From assembly GCA_016705365.1 (NCBI GenBank), contig JADIYI010000008.1, positions 310,001 through 374,000 of the forward strand: a DNA stretch of 64,000 nucleotides. The letters are read 5' to 3'. Of the stretch, positions 17,216 to 27,281 are shown in pieces. Position numbers and translations under genes: made by a program. Origin of the DNA: Gammaproteobacteria bacterium. GTDB taxonomy: Bacteria; Pseudomonadota; Gammaproteobacteria; Pseudomonadales; UBA5518. Under the pieces are notes generated by a model. The model had not been told where the DNA came from. It worked only from the letters and a program-made list of their open reading frames with translations, and made no database searches. Position 1 is the first letter of the stretch; each line of letters begins with the position of its first letter.

Positions 17216-18462
17216 GCAAACTCCTCGATCGCCTGCTGAATGGTCTGCAGCGTGCGGTCCCCCTGAAACCGCGTCGCGGCCAGCGCGCAGGCGGTGCCGA
17301 CAGCGCTCGCGCGCAGCAGGGCATGCAGCTGTCGCTGCAGGCGCCGCGAGGCGGATGCGTCACCTCCAAGGATGCGCGCCACGCCAAGCTGTTCGAGACG
17401 CCGGGCATTGTCGAACTGATCGTACGCGTGCGGTACCACCAGCTGGGGCACGCCGGCGCGCAGGGCCTGCGCGCTGCTGCCGATGCCGCCATGATGGATG
17501 AACGCGCGCGCTGCCGGCAGCAGCAGGCTGTAGGGCTCGTAGCGGGTGTGCAGCACGGTTCCGGGCAGATCCGCAGGTACCTGGTCCGCGGCATTGCTCA
17601 TCAGCAGCGCACGCTCGCCGAGCGCCTTGGCGGCAGCAACGGCGGCGGCGAAAAACTCTCGCGCCTGCTGCATCGCGCTGCCCGCGGTGAACACCAGCGG
17701 AGCGCTGCCGCCGGCGAGGAAAGCCCGTGTTGCCCGGCTCAGCCCGCCTCCAGCGTCGCCATCGTAGAGCGGGAAGCCGGCCTGCCGGATCTGCGCCGGC
17801 CAGTCGGGGGTTGCCGGCGCAAACCAGTCAGGAAACAGCGTGATCCCGCGCTCCGGCGCGTGGATCCAGTCACCGAAAATGCTCTGGCGCAGGGGCGCCA
17901 GCCCCAGCGAATGGCGCATCGCCTCGACCGCGGGCAATGCCAGTGGCTGCATCTTGCGCCGGTCGAGCAACTCCCAGGCCCGTTTGCACAGCGCGCGCGG
18001 CATCCAGCGCGGCAACTGCCAATGCGCAATGCTGACCGGCGGATAGTGGTTGCGGATCATGGCCGGTGCGGTATAGGCGCTGATCGCCGGGACCCCGAGC
18101 TTCTCGTTGGCGATCCGCGCGGCGGGCATCAGGAACGGGCTGTAGAGCAGCACACAGGGCTGCGCTCGAAACACCGCCTCGATACGGTTGAAGGTATCGG
18201 CCATCGCCGGCCGCGCCAGATAACGCCACAGCACCCCGAAACCATTGATCGGGTGCCATACATAGTGATGTCCGAGGGCAGCCTCCAGATCACCGGCCCT
18301 GCCTACACCACAGAAGCCGATGCCGGCGCCAGCGGCCAGTGATGCGTAAGCCGGGCTGCCCAGCAGCTCGACGTCATGCCCGCAATCGGCCAGGTGGCGT
18401 CCGATCGCGAGGAACGGATGCACATCGCCGGCCGTGCCGAGGCTGGCGAGCAGGATCTTCAT
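17212..18462 (-). CDS. GT1 (UGT-type) glycosyltransferase
   Basis: 416-residue GT-B enzyme of the RhlB/MGT-like family that glycosylates small hydrophobic acceptors. The N-terminal domain starts MKILLASLGTAGDVHPFLAI. The C-terminal donor domain has VFTAGSAM and the signature HHGGIGSSAQALRAGVPQLVVPH followed by DQFDNA. ATG 18462 preferred; a GTG at 18477 adds five residues. First gene of a three-gene operon with hydrolase and P450. With dTDP-rhamnose made nearby, a glycolipid product is possible; donor and acceptor are not shown by the sequence. Confidence 0.85.
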   Translation of the reverse strand: MKILLASLGTAGDVHPFLAIGRHLADCGHDVELLGSPAYASLAAGAGIGFCGVGRAGDLEAALGHHYVWHPINGFGVLWRYLARPAMADTFNRIEAVFRAQPCVLLYSPFLMPAARIANEKLGVPAISAYTAPAMIRNHYPPVSIAHWQLPRWMPRALCKRAWELLDRRKMQPLALPAVEAMRHSLGLAPLRQSIFGDWIHAPERGITLFPDWFAPATPDWPAQIRQAGFPLYDGDAGGGLSRATRAFLAGGSAPLVFTAGSAMQQAREFFAAAVAAAKALGERALLMSNAADQVPADLPGTVLHTRYEPYSLLLPAARAFIHHGGIGSSAQALRAGVPQLVVPHAYDQFDNARRLEQLGVARILGGDASASRRLQRQLHALLRASAVGTACALAATRFQGDRTLQTIQQAIEEFA

Positions 18463-18684
18463 TGGCGCCCGCGCCACGAGCGAGCATGGGGGGCAGTTAC
18501 GGCAATGCGCTGGGAAAATGCTTCGGGCATGGTCGTGGACGCGATCGGCTACCGGTTTGCGACCCGCATGGTAGCGCAGCCGACGCCGACGTGCCTCACG
18601 ACACGATTTGTTCGGCCGCTCTCATGGCGTAGCATGGCGCCACATCACAACCGGCTCCGATCCCGGCACGAGGCAAACACGACC

Positions 18685-18894
18685 ATGAGCGCAAGAGACA
18701 GCAACGGCACGGAGTTGTGCGACGGCGATTCGGTGCTGCTGATCAAGGATCTGAAAGTCAAAGGTACCTCGACCACGCTGAAGCGCGGCACCAGTTACAA
18801 GGGCATCCGCCTGACGGACAACGACGAAGAGATCGAATGCGGCAAGGGCAAGGGCACCATCGTGCTCAAGACCTGCTTCGTGAAGAAAGCCTGA
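18685..18894 (+). CDS. PhnA/YjdM C-terminal-domain protein
   Basis: 69 residues matching the C-terminal domain of the PhnA/YjdM family: DSNGTELCDGDSVLLIKDLKVKG and IVLKTCFVKKA. The N-terminal zinc-ribbon half of full-length YjdM (about 110 residues) is absent; single-domain versions are known to me in other bacteria. ATG 18685 is preceded by GAGGC at about 10 bp. Despite the historical name, a role in phosphonate use is not established. Stands alone between two divergent minus-strand operons. Confidence 0.8.
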   Translation: MSARDSNGTELCDGDSVLLIKDLKVKGTSTTLKRGTSYKGIRLTDNDEEIECGKGKGTIVLKTCFVKKA

Positions 18895-18985
18895 ACGCTT
18901 GCGTGCGTCGCTCCACGGCAGCGAACAGCCGCGCCTCGCGCCGCAACGCCAGGCGCAGCCATCGCGGCGGCCCCGCAGAGCGGCA

Positions 18986-19915
18986 TCAATCCGCGACCGG
19001 TGTGAGCCATTGCGGATACTCGGCGAGCTTGCCGCGCACCAGGTCGAAATAGCGCGTCTGCAGCTGTTCGGTGACCGGCCCGCGCCGGCCACTGCCGATC
19101 TGCCGCCCGTCGAGTTCGCGAATCGGCACCACTTCGGCAGCGGTGCCGGTAAAGAAAGCCTCGTCCGCGACATACACCTCGTCACGGGTGATGCGACGCT
19201 CGACGAGTTCGAGGCCCATGTCGCGCACGAATGCCACGATCGTATCGCGCGTGATGCCCTCGAGGCACGAGGTCAGTTCAGGGGTGTGGACCTTGCCGTT
19301 GCGCACCACGAAAACATTCTCCCCGCTACCTTCGGCCACGTAACCCTCGTTGTCGAGCAGCAGCGCTTCCTCGCAACCGCTGTCGATCGCCTCGCGCAGC
19401 GCCAGCATCGAATTGATGTAATTGCCGTTGGCCTTGGCCTTGCACATCGTGATGTTCACGTGGTGGCGCGTGTAGGAGGAAGTGCGCACCTTGATGCCCG
19501 CCTCGCGCGCGGCCGGATCCATGTACGAGGGCCACTCCCAGCCCGCCACGATCACGTGCGTCTGCAGGCCCTCGGCACGCAGCCCCATGCCTTCGGAGCC
19601 GAGGAAGCACATCGGGCGGAGATAACCTTCCTTCAGGCCGTTCTCGCGGATCACCGCGCGCTGGGCCTCGCTGATGGTTTGCTGGTCGAAGGGCATTTTC
19701 ATGCGCAGGATGTGCGCCGAGCGGAACAGGCGCTCGGTATGCTCCTTGAGCCTGAAAATGCAGGTGCCTCGATCCGCGGTGTGATAGGCGCGCACGCCCT
19801 CGAACACCCCGAGTCCATAGTGCAGTGTATGGGTCAGCACATGCACCCGCGCATCGCGCCACGGCACCATCCTGCCGTCGAACCAGATCACCCCGTCACG
19901 ATCGTCGAAATTCAT
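18986..19915 (-). CDS. ilvE: Branched-chain amino-acid aminotransferase
   Basis: PLP enzyme that transaminates the keto acids of Val, Leu and Ile. 309 residues, usual length. Features: GLGVFEGVRAY near residue 34, the Schiff-base Lys in KANGNYINSMLA, and the class IV motif EGSGENVF with EVYVADEAFFTGTAAEV. ATG 19915; four bases after the glnE stop, hence probably cotranscribed with glnE, an arrangement also found in Pseudomonas (from memory). Confidence 0.96.
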   Translation of the reverse strand: MNFDDRDGVIWFDGRMVPWRDARVHVLTHTLHYGLGVFEGVRAYHTADRGTCIFRLKEHTERLFRSAHILRMKMPFDQQTISEAQRAVIRENGLKEGYLRPMCFLGSEGMGLRAEGLQTHVIVAGWEWPSYMDPAAREAGIKVRTSSYTRHHVNITMCKAKANGNYINSMLALREAIDSGCEEALLLDNEGYVAEGSGENVFVVRNGKVHTPELTSCLEGITRDTIVAFVRDMGLELVERRITRDEVYVADEAFFTGTAAEVVPIRELDGRQIGSGRRGPVTEQLQTRYFDLVRGKLAEYPQWLTPVAD

Positions 19916-19919
19916 CTTT

Positions 19920-22880
19920 TCAGCTCCCGCTGCCTTCGTCCGTATCCGTCATAACTGGCGCGCCGTCGTCGTCCGCGCCGAGCAAATCTTCCCAAATGCG
20001 GCAAACCTCGTCGCGCAGGGCCTGGAACTCGTCGGCCGCCACGATTTCGTCCCGCTGTTGCAGGGTGAGGTGGTGCACCGCCGTGCGATAGGCCTTGTAG
20101 GCTTCGGTGAGCAACTGTGCATCGCCGGCGGGTATGAGCCCGCTCTCGCTCAACGCCTCGAGAATGCGGATATTGTCCGTATACACGCTCAAGGCGGGAT
20201 ATTCGCGCGACCATGCCAGAACGCTGTATTGCACCATAAATTCGATATCGACGATACCGCCGACACTCTGCTTGATATGGAAACGCGGACTTTTACCGCC
20301 GCTGGTTTCGGGGCCGAGCAGGTGGGTCCGCATCTTGTCGCGCATCTCGCGCACTTCCCGGCGCAGGCGCACGATATCGCGCGGCCAGGCCAGCACCTCC
20401 CGCCGCAATTCCTCGAAGCGCCTGCCAATCTCGGGGCAGCCCGCGACCGGCCGCGCCCGCACCAGCGCCTGGCGCTCCCAGGTCCAGGCCTGTTTGATCT
20501 GGTACTGACGAAACGCATCGAGCGAGGACACCAGCAAGCCGGCCGCTCCGGAAGGACGCAGCCGCATGTCCACCTCGTAGAGCTGCCCGAGCGGGGTCAA
20601 CGTCGTGAGCACATGGATGATGCACTGCCCGAGGCGGGTGAAGAACACGCTGTTCTCGAGCGGGCGCTCGCCATCGGTGAGCAGCGAGGAATCGGCGTCG
20701 TGCAGAAACACCAGGTCCAGATCCGAACCGTGCCCGAGTTCGATGCCCCCGAGCTTGCCATAAGCCACGATGCAGAAGCCGGGATCGCAGGGCACGCCCG
20801 GCGCCCGCTGCGGCCGGCCATGTTTGTCGACCAGGTTGTGCCAGGCTACCGACAGCACCTGCCCGAGCATTACCTCGGCCTGAAAGCTCAGGTAATCGCT
20901 GACCTTCATCAGCGGCAGGGCGCCGCTCACTTCCGAGGCCGCGCAACGCAAGCCATGCGCCAGCTTGTAGTAGCGCAGTGCCTCCATCTGCGCCTCGAGG
21001 TCCGACCACGGAATGCGCAGCACCTGCTGCTGCAACTCGTCGCGCAACCACGCGCGATCGGGCAGCACATAGAGGCTGCGCGGGTCGATCAGCTCATCGA
21101 GCAGCACCGGGTGGTTGGCAAGCTCCTGCGCGATCCAGGGGCTCGCGGCGCACAACTTGACCAGTTGTTCGAGCGCCGCCGGATTTTCCTCCAGCAGCAC
21201 CAGGTAAGCGCTGCGGCGCAGCACCGATTCGATCAGCGGCATGGTGCGCGCGATGACCACCGAAGGGTGGGCGGTCGCTGCCGCCGCCTCGATCAGCAAG
21301 GGCATGAAACGGTCGAGCCGCTCGCGCCCGTTGCTCTGCAGGCCCTTCAGGCGGTTGGAATCCTGCAGCGCGACGATCAGGCGCAAGGTGCCCCCGGCAT
21401 CCTCGAAGCCGTGGCTGGCGAGCAGATCCTGCAGCAGCGGAGGATCTTTCTCCATGGCCCAGACCACACGCCCGCAGCCATGATCGTGTTGCTCCGGCGC
21501 TTCGTGGCCGAGCGCGACCACGCCGGCGAAATGGTGCGAAACCCGGTCTCGATGCCCGTCCAGAACCTCGCTGAACTCCTCCCATGAACCGAAACCCATC
21601 GCCAGCGCGAGGCGCACTCGACCCTCCGCATCGACGGGCAGGGCCTGGGTCTGGGCATCGGCAACCGCCTGCAACGCGTGCTCGGTGTTGCGCAGGAACA
21701 CATAGGCCTCGCGCAGCTCGCACACCACCGCCGCCGGCAGGTGCCCCAGCGCCTCGAGCAATTCCAGTACCTGCAGCAGGCGTGGTTCCTGCAGCTCGGT
21801 TTCGCGGCCGCCGCGAATCAGCTGGAAGCTCTGCACGATGAACTCGATCTCGCGGATGCCGCCGGCTCCGATCTTTACATCCCCGCTCTTGCCACGGCGC
21901 TGCACTTCGCGGTTGATCATCGCTTTCATGTCGCGCAGCGCGTCGATCGCTCCGAAGTCGATGTAGCGGCGGTAGGTGAACGGGCGCAGCATCTCGAGCA
22001 GCCGCGCACCCGCGACCTGGTCGCCCGCGACCACCCGCGCCTTGATCATCGCGTAACGCTCCCAGTCGCGCCCCTGGCTCTGGTAATACTCCTCCAGCGC
22101 GTCGAAATTGAGCGCCAGCGCTCCGCTGTCGCCATAGGGCCGCAGCCTCATGTCGACGCGGAACACGATACCGTCGCGGGTATTGGTGTCGATCGCCTTG
22201 ATCAGCCGCTGCCCGAGCCGGGTAAAGAACTCCTGGTTGCTGATCACCTGCGCGCCATCGGTCTCGCCCTGCTCGGGGTAGGCAAATATCAGGTCGATAT
22301 CGGAGGAGAGATTCAGCTCCGAGGCGCCGAGCTTGCCCATTCCGATCACCACCATGCGCTGCACAGCGCCCCCCGACTCGCCACGCGGCTCCCCGTGACG
22401 CGCAGCGAGATGCGCATGGCAGTGCTGCAGGCTCAGGTCGAGCACCGCATCGGCCAGCAGCGACAGGTCACGGATGGTCGCGCCGAGATCCGCCACCCGG
22501 CTCAGGTCGCGCCACACGATACGCAGCATCTCGCGCCGCCGGACCTTGCGCAGGACGCTCATCAGCCCGGCCTCATCGACAACCGCACCGAGCTCGCGCT
22601 CCAGGCGGGTCCGGAATTCGGCTTGCGCATAACCGCGCCCGAGATCGCCGCTGTCGAGCAGTCCGAGCAGCAATTCGTGATCGCGTTCGCATTCCAGGGC
22701 AAAGAAACGGCTGCAGCACAGTACTTTGGCCATTCTTGCAGCCAGGCGATCATCGGCCTCGAGGTGGGCATCGAGGCGCGCACGCCCCACTTCACCGAGC
22801 GCCTCGCGCAGATTGGCCCAGTCGCGCGCCAGGCCTGCGCGCAGCAACTCCGGAATCGACGGCTGCACAGTCCCGATCAC
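19920..22880 (-). CDS. glnE: Glutamine synthetase adenylyltransferase/deadenylylase
   Basis: Bifunctional regulator that adenylylates and deadenylylates glutamine synthetase in response to PII. 986 residues, normal for the family. Two nucleotidyltransferase domains are visible: GMGKLGASELNLSSDIDL (deadenylylating half, about residue 180) and AYGKLGGIELGHGSDLDLVF (adenylylating half, about 715). Start is GTG 22880 overlapping the stop of the upstream ATPase (GTGA); the open frame to 23165 is shadow of that gene. Confidence 0.95.
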   Translation of the reverse strand: MIGTVQPSIPELLRAGLARDWANLREALGEVGRARLDAHLEADDRLAARMAKVLCCSRFFALECERDHELLLGLLDSGDLGRGYAQAEFRTRLERELGAVVDEAGLMSVLRKVRRREMLRIVWRDLSRVADLGATIRDLSLLADAVLDLSLQHCHAHLAARHGEPRGESGGAVQRMVVIGMGKLGASELNLSSDIDLIFAYPEQGETDGAQVISNQEFFTRLGQRLIKAIDTNTRDGIVFRVDMRLRPYGDSGALALNFDALEEYYQSQGRDWERYAMIKARVVAGDQVAGARLLEMLRPFTYRRYIDFGAIDALRDMKAMINREVQRRGKSGDVKIGAGGIREIEFIVQSFQLIRGGRETELQEPRLLQVLELLEALGHLPAAVVCELREAYVFLRNTEHALQAVADAQTQALPVDAEGRVRLALAMGFGSWEEFSEVLDGHRDRVSHHFAGVVALGHEAPEQHDHGCGRVVWAMEKDPPLLQDLLASHGFEDAGGTLRLIVALQDSNRLKGLQSNGRERLDRFMPLLIEAAAATAHPSVVIARTMPLIESVLRRSAYLVLLEENPAALEQLVKLCAASPWIAQELANHPVLLDELIDPRSLYVLPDRAWLRDELQQQVLRIPWSDLEAQMEALRYYKLAHGLRCAASEVSGALPLMKVSDYLSFQAEVMLGQVLSVAWHNLVDKHGRPQRAPGVPCDPGFCIVAYGKLGGIELGHGSDLDLVFLHDADSSLLTDGERPLENSVFFTRLGQCIIHVLTTLTPLGQLYEVDMRLRPSGAAGLLVSSLDAFRQYQIKQAWTWERQALVRARPVAGCPEIGRRFEELRREVLAWPRDIVRLRREVREMRDKMRTHLLGPETSGGKSPRFHIKQSVGGIVDIEFMVQYSVLAWSREYPALSVYTDNIRILEALSESGLIPAGDAQLLTEAYKAYRTAVHHLTLQQRDEIVAADEFQALRDEVCRIWEDLLGADDDGAPVMTDTDEGSGS

Positions 22881-24667
22881 GCGCCGTCCCTGCCCTGCTC
22901 CGATGGAGCCACGCGCAGCACTTCCTCGAGCGTGGTGAGGCCCGCGGCAATCTTGCGCGCACCGCTCAGGCGCAGGGTCTTCATGCCGCCCCGCATACCG
23001 ATGCGACGCAACTCGTCGGTATCGCAGTGCTCGCGCAGCGCTGCCTGTGCGGGGGCGTCCATGCGCAGAATCTCGTAAATCCCCTGGCGGCCCGTAAAAC
23101 CGGTGTTGCGGCATTCCAGGCAGCCGGCGGCCGAATAGACCGTGGCCGGCGCTTTTGCCTTCCACGGCGCAACCAGCCGGTTCCAGCTCTCGTCATCGAT
23201 GGTGCCGGCCACCTTGCAGTGGGGGCACAGCACCCGCACCAGGCGCTGCGCCATGACACCGAGCACCGTGGCCCGGATCAGGTAGGCCGGCACCCCCAGC
23301 TCCAGTAGCCGGGTGATCGCCGACGGGCTGTCATTGGTGTGCAGCGTCGACAGCACGAGGTGCCCGGTCAGCGCTGCCTGTACCGCCATCTCGGCGGTCT
23401 CCTGGTCACGGATCTCGCCGATCATGATCACGTCGGGATCCTGGCGCAGCAGGGCCCGCACCCCGCTCGCAAAATCGAGCCCGATACCGTGCTGCACCTG
23501 CACCTGGTTGAAGCTCGGCTCGACCATCTCGATCGGGTCCTCGATGGTGCTGACGTTCACATCAGGCGTGGCGAGCTGCTTCAGCGTGGAGTAGAGGGTG
23601 GTGGTCTTGCCGGATCCGGTCGGCCCCGTGACCAGAACGATGCCGTGCGGCTGCTCGACCATGCCGGTCCACAACGCATGATCCTCGTCGGCCAGACCAA
23701 GATCACGGAAGCTGCGCACCAGCACCTCGGGGTCAAAGATGCGCATCACCAGCTTCTCGCCAAACGCCGTGGGCAGCGTCGACAGACGCAGCTCCACCTC
23801 GCCACCGCTGGGCACCCTGGTTTTCAGGCGCCCGTCCTGCGGCCGGCGTTTTTCCGCGAGGTCCATGCGCCCGAGAATTTTCAGCCGGCTGGTCACGGCC
23901 ATCGAAACAGCGGCCGGCAGGTGGTAGACGTGGTGCAGCACACCATCGATCCGGAACCGCACATTGGCCTGCTCGCGGCGCGGCTCGATATGGATATCGC
24001 TGGCGCGCTGCTCGAACGCGTATTGCAGCAGCCAGTCGACGATGCTGACGATATGCTGGTCGTTGGCATCGGGGTCCTTCTGCTTGCCGAGCTCCACCAG
24101 CTGCTCGAAATTGGCCAGCCCCGCGGCGGGCCCCTGCAGGCCGCGCGCACCGCTCACCGATTTGGCGAGGCTGTAGAACTCCACCGTGTAGCGATCGATA
24201 TCGGAGGGATCCACCACCACGCGCCTGATCGGTCGGCGCAGGGTACGCGCCAGGTCCGGCTCCCAGTTCGACACCAACGGCTCGGCGCCCGCGATCACCA
24301 CTTCCCGCGCATTGCTTTCGACCGCAAGGATGCGATGGCGCCGGGCAAAAGCAAATGACATCACTTCGGTGACCGCCGCCGCGTCGATGCGCAACGGATC
24401 GATATGGTAGATGCTCTGCCCGAGGCGCTCGCCCAGCCACGCCAGCAGGCACTCCATGTCGAGCACCCGTCCCCCGGGGCGCGTGTCGGCAAGGCCCTGG
24501 TCGGCAACGAAATTCAGCGGGTGCCGCGCTTTCGCGTCACGCACTCGCGGCGCGTAACGCAAGCGGCGCGCATCGGTTTCGGAAATGACGCCGTCGGCGA
24601 CCAGCGCGTCCATGAGTTCGCCCTGATCGATCGGCTTGCCGGCACCCAATGCCTTGCGTTCGGACAT
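22877..24667 (-). CDS. GspE/PulE/PilB-family secretion ATPase
   Basis: 596-residue cytosolic hexameric ATPase of type II secretion/type IV pilus families. It has an N-terminal MshEN-like region, then Walker A GPTGSGKTTTLYS, Asp box and Walker B (DPDVIMIGEIRDQETAE), LSTLHTND His box, and a zinc-binding CPHC...CLEC pair. No other secretion gene is near; it is an orphan ATPase adjacent to glnE and divergent from argE, an arrangement I recall from Pseudomonas. Specific partner system unknown. ATG 24667. Confidence 0.88.
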   Translation of the reverse strand: MSERKALGAGKPIDQGELMDALVADGVISETDARRLRYAPRVRDAKARHPLNFVADQGLADTRPGGRVLDMECLLAWLGERLGQSIYHIDPLRIDAAAVTEVMSFAFARRHRILAVESNAREVVIAGAEPLVSNWEPDLARTLRRPIRRVVVDPSDIDRYTVEFYSLAKSVSGARGLQGPAAGLANFEQLVELGKQKDPDANDQHIVSIVDWLLQYAFEQRASDIHIEPRREQANVRFRIDGVLHHVYHLPAAVSMAVTSRLKILGRMDLAEKRRPQDGRLKTRVPSGGEVELRLSTLPTAFGEKLVMRIFDPEVLVRSFRDLGLADEDHALWTGMVEQPHGIVLVTGPTGSGKTTTLYSTLKQLATPDVNVSTIEDPIEMVEPSFNQVQVQHGIGLDFASGVRALLRQDPDVIMIGEIRDQETAEMAVQAALTGHLVLSTLHTNDSPSAITRLLELGVPAYLIRATVLGVMAQRLVRVLCPHCKVAGTIDDESWNRLVAPWKAKAPATVYSAAGCLECRNTGFTGRQGIYEILRMDAPAQAALREHCDTDELRRIGMRGGMKTLRLSGARKIAAGLTTLEEVLRVAPSEQGRDGA

Positions 24668-24806
24668 GCAGACTCTTTCCCGCAGCTGAGGATGGCGGCA
24701 TCCTACCAAAGTGCCTGCCCGGTGCGATTGGCCGAGCGCCCCCACGCTCCCTTATACTCGATGGCCGCCGGGTTTTCAGCCGGCAACATCAAGAAATGGA
24801 CGATTC

Positions 24807-25973
24807 ATGGCCCGGCCCATTCCTGAAATCATGACGATGTTCGACCGTCTTCTTGCATCGCCCTCGGTGAGCTCCACCGCGCCCGAGTGGGACGAAGGCA
24901 ACCGCGGCGTGATCGAGCTGCTGGCGGAATGGCTGGACGCGCTCGGCTTTCGCACCGAGGTCCAGCCGTTGCCGGGGCGCGCCGACAAGGCCAACCTGAT
25001 CGCGGTGCTGGGCAGCGGCTCCGCCGGCCTGGTGCTTGCGGGCCACACCGACACGGTGCCTTATGACCAGGCGCTGTGGCAGATGAATCCCTTTGGCCTG
25101 ACACTGCGCGAGGACCGGCTCTACGGCCTCGGCGCCACCGACATGAAAGGCTTCTTCCCCCTGGCCCTGGAAGCCGCCCTCGAGTTCCACCGCAGCCCGC
25201 TGCGCGAGCCGCTGATCCTGGTCGCTACCGCGGACGAGGAGAGCTCGATGGACGGCGCCAACCTGCTGGTCGCCTCCGGCAAGCCGCAGGCGCGGCACGC
25301 GATCATCGGCGAGCCTACCGATCTCAGGCCGGTACGCATGCACAAGGGCATGATGATGGAAGCGGTCACCGTGACCGGGCAGTCGGGACACTCCTCCAAC
25401 CCGGCGCTCGGCGTCAACGCGCTGGAAGGCATGTTGCGCGTGATGAGCGATCTGCTGGCCTTTCGCGCCGAACTGGCCACGACCCACCGCAATCCGCTGT
25501 TCGAGGTCGAGGTCCCCACGCTGAATTTCGGCTGTATCCACGGCGGCGACAACCCCAACCGTATCTGCGGCCAGTGCGAACTGCATTTCGACCTGCGCCC
25601 CCTGCCTGGCATGGACCCGGACGAGTTGCGAGCCACTATTCGCGAGCGCCTGGCGCGGATCGCCGCGGACACCGGGATGCATATCGAGATGCGTTCGCTG
25701 TTCCCCGGGCTGCCTGCTTTCGCCGAGGACGCCGCGGCACCGATCGTGCGCGCGGCCGAGCAATTCACCGGCTACAGCGCCGGCCAGGTCGCCTTCGCGA
25801 CCGAGAGCCCCTTCCTGCAACGCCTCGGCATGCAGACCGTGGTGATGGGCCCGGGCTCTATCCACCAGGCGCATCAGCCGAACGAGTACATGGAACTGCG
25901 CCAGGTGGAGCCGGCCATCGGCATACTGAAACAGATGATCAACCGTTTTTGCGTGACCGGGCAATCGAGATGA
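24807..25973 (+). CDS. argE: Acetylornithine deacetylase
   Basis: M20 metallopeptidase that releases ornithine from N-acetylornithine. 388 residues. Metal/catalytic motifs: GHTDTVP, GATDMKGFF, TADEES with the catalytic Glu pair, and GEPTDLRP; dimerisation insert GHSSNP. A TATACT box lies at 24753-24758. ATG 24807. Overlaps argA by ATGA, so arginine synthesis genes form a coupled pair; divergent from the secretion ATPase. Confidence 0.94.
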   Translation: MARPIPEIMTMFDRLLASPSVSSTAPEWDEGNRGVIELLAEWLDALGFRTEVQPLPGRADKANLIAVLGSGSAGLVLAGHTDTVPYDQALWQMNPFGLTLREDRLYGLGATDMKGFFPLALEAALEFHRSPLREPLILVATADEESSMDGANLLVASGKPQARHAIIGEPTDLRPVRMHKGMMMEAVTVTGQSGHSSNPALGVNALEGMLRVMSDLLAFRAELATTHRNPLFEVEVPTLNFGCIHGGDNPNRICGQCELHFDLRPLPGMDPDELRATIRERLARIAADTGMHIEMRSLFPGLPAFAEDAAAPIVRAAEQFTGYSAGQVAFATESPFLQRLGMQTVVMGPGSIHQAHQPNEYMELRQVEPAIGILKQMINRFCVTGQSR

Positions 25974-27274
25974 GTGACAACACCCTGCAGCAATATGTGA
26001 GCTGGTTTCGCAACTCCTCCCCCTACATCAACGCCCACAAGGGCAAGACCTTCGTGCTGGTATTCGGTGGCGAGGTCGTCGCCGACGAGCTGTTCTCGGC
26101 GATCGTGCACGACATCGCGTTGTTGTCGACGCTGGGAGTGAAGCTGGTGCTGGTGCACGGCTCGCGGCGCCAGGTCGAGGAGAGCCTGCTCGCGGCGAAG
26201 GTACAGAGCGCGCTGGCGAACGGGCGCCGGATCACCGATGCGCCGGCACTGGCACTCGCGGTGCAGGCCGCCGGCGTGCTGCGGGCGCGCATCGAGGCAC
26301 TGCTCTCGATGGGCATCGCGAACTCGCCGATGCACGGCGCGCGGATCCGCGTCTGCGGCGGCAACTTCGTGACCGCGCAGCCCTTCGGCGTCCATGAGGG
26401 GGTGGATTTCCAGCACACCGGCAGGCTGCGCCGGGTCGACCGCGAAGGCATTGCGGCACAGCTCGCGCTCGGCAATATCGTGCTGATCTCGCCGCTCGGC
26501 TATTCGCCGACCGGAGAGATATTCAACCTCAGCAAGGAAGAGGTCGCGGTATCGGTTGCCAGCGCCCTCGCGGCCGACAAGCTGATCCTGCTCGAAGATG
26601 CGCTGATTCGCGATGCCGACGGACAGCCGCTGCGCGATCTGCCGATCCAGCTCGCACAAAGCCTGTTCGAACACTCGCCGACGCCAGTGCTGGACGCGGC
26701 AATACAGGCCTGCCAGCTCGGGGTCGAACGCTGCCACGTGCTGGATTACCGGCGCGACGGGGCCTTGCTGCAGGAGTTGTTCACGCGCGACGGCGTGGGC
26801 ACCATGATCAATCGCGGCGGCTACGAGAACATCCGCATGGCCGGCATCGAGGATGTGGGCGGCATCATGGAACTGATCGAACCGCTGGAAAGGGACGGCA
26901 CCCTGGTGCGGCGTTCGCGCGAGCGGCTCGAAATCGACATCTCCGGCTTCAGCGTGGTCGAGCGCGATGGCGCGATCATCGCCTGCGCCGCGCTGTTCCC
27001 GGACCAGCCGAACCAGTCGGCGGAACTCGCCTGCGTGGCGACCGCACCGCATTACCGTCGCAGCGGGCGCGCCAACCGCCTGCTGGAACACATCGAGGGG
27101 CGCGCACGCACCCTTGGCATCACACGGCTGTTCGTGCTGACTACGCGCACCGCCCACTGGTTTCTGGAGCGCGGCTTTCACGCAGCGGAACTCTCTGAGC
27201 TCCCCGAGAAGCGGCGCGAACTCTACAACTACCAGCGCAACTCGCTGGTTTTCATCAAGGCGCTTGATTCGTGA
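25970..27274 (+). CDS. argA: N-acetylglutamate synthase
   Basis: First committed step of arginine synthesis: acetyl-CoA plus glutamate. 434 residues with an N-terminal amino-acid-kinase fold (FVLVFGGEVVAD, VLVHGSRRQVEE) and a C-terminal GNAT domain (ELACVATAPHYRRSGRANRLL, the acetyl-CoA pyrophosphate loop). ATG 25970 overlaps the argE stop. Feedback inhibition by arginine is known for the family. The presence of both argA and argE indicates the linear (non-recycling) route could operate. Confidence 0.94.
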   Translation: MSDNTLQQYVSWFRNSSPYINAHKGKTFVLVFGGEVVADELFSAIVHDIALLSTLGVKLVLVHGSRRQVEESLLAAKVQSALANGRRITDAPALALAVQAAGVLRARIEALLSMGIANSPMHGARIRVCGGNFVTAQPFGVHEGVDFQHTGRLRRVDREGIAAQLALGNIVLISPLGYSPTGEIFNLSKEEVAVSVASALAADKLILLEDALIRDADGQPLRDLPIQLAQSLFEHSPTPVLDAAIQACQLGVERCHVLDYRRDGALLQELFTRDGVGTMINRGGYENIRMAGIEDVGGIMELIEPLERDGTLVRRSRERLEIDISGFSVVERDGAIIACAALFPDQPNQSAELACVATAPHYRRSGRANRLLEHIEGRARTLGITRLFVLTTRTAHWFLERGFHAAELSELPEKRRELYNYQRNSLVFIKALDS

Positions 27275-27281
27275 CGACAAA

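Noticed and set aside
14637..17594. A 985-codon open frame on the minus strand
   Set aside because: Only its last 459 codons are the P450; the upstream part is an out-of-frame shadow of the hydrolase gene.
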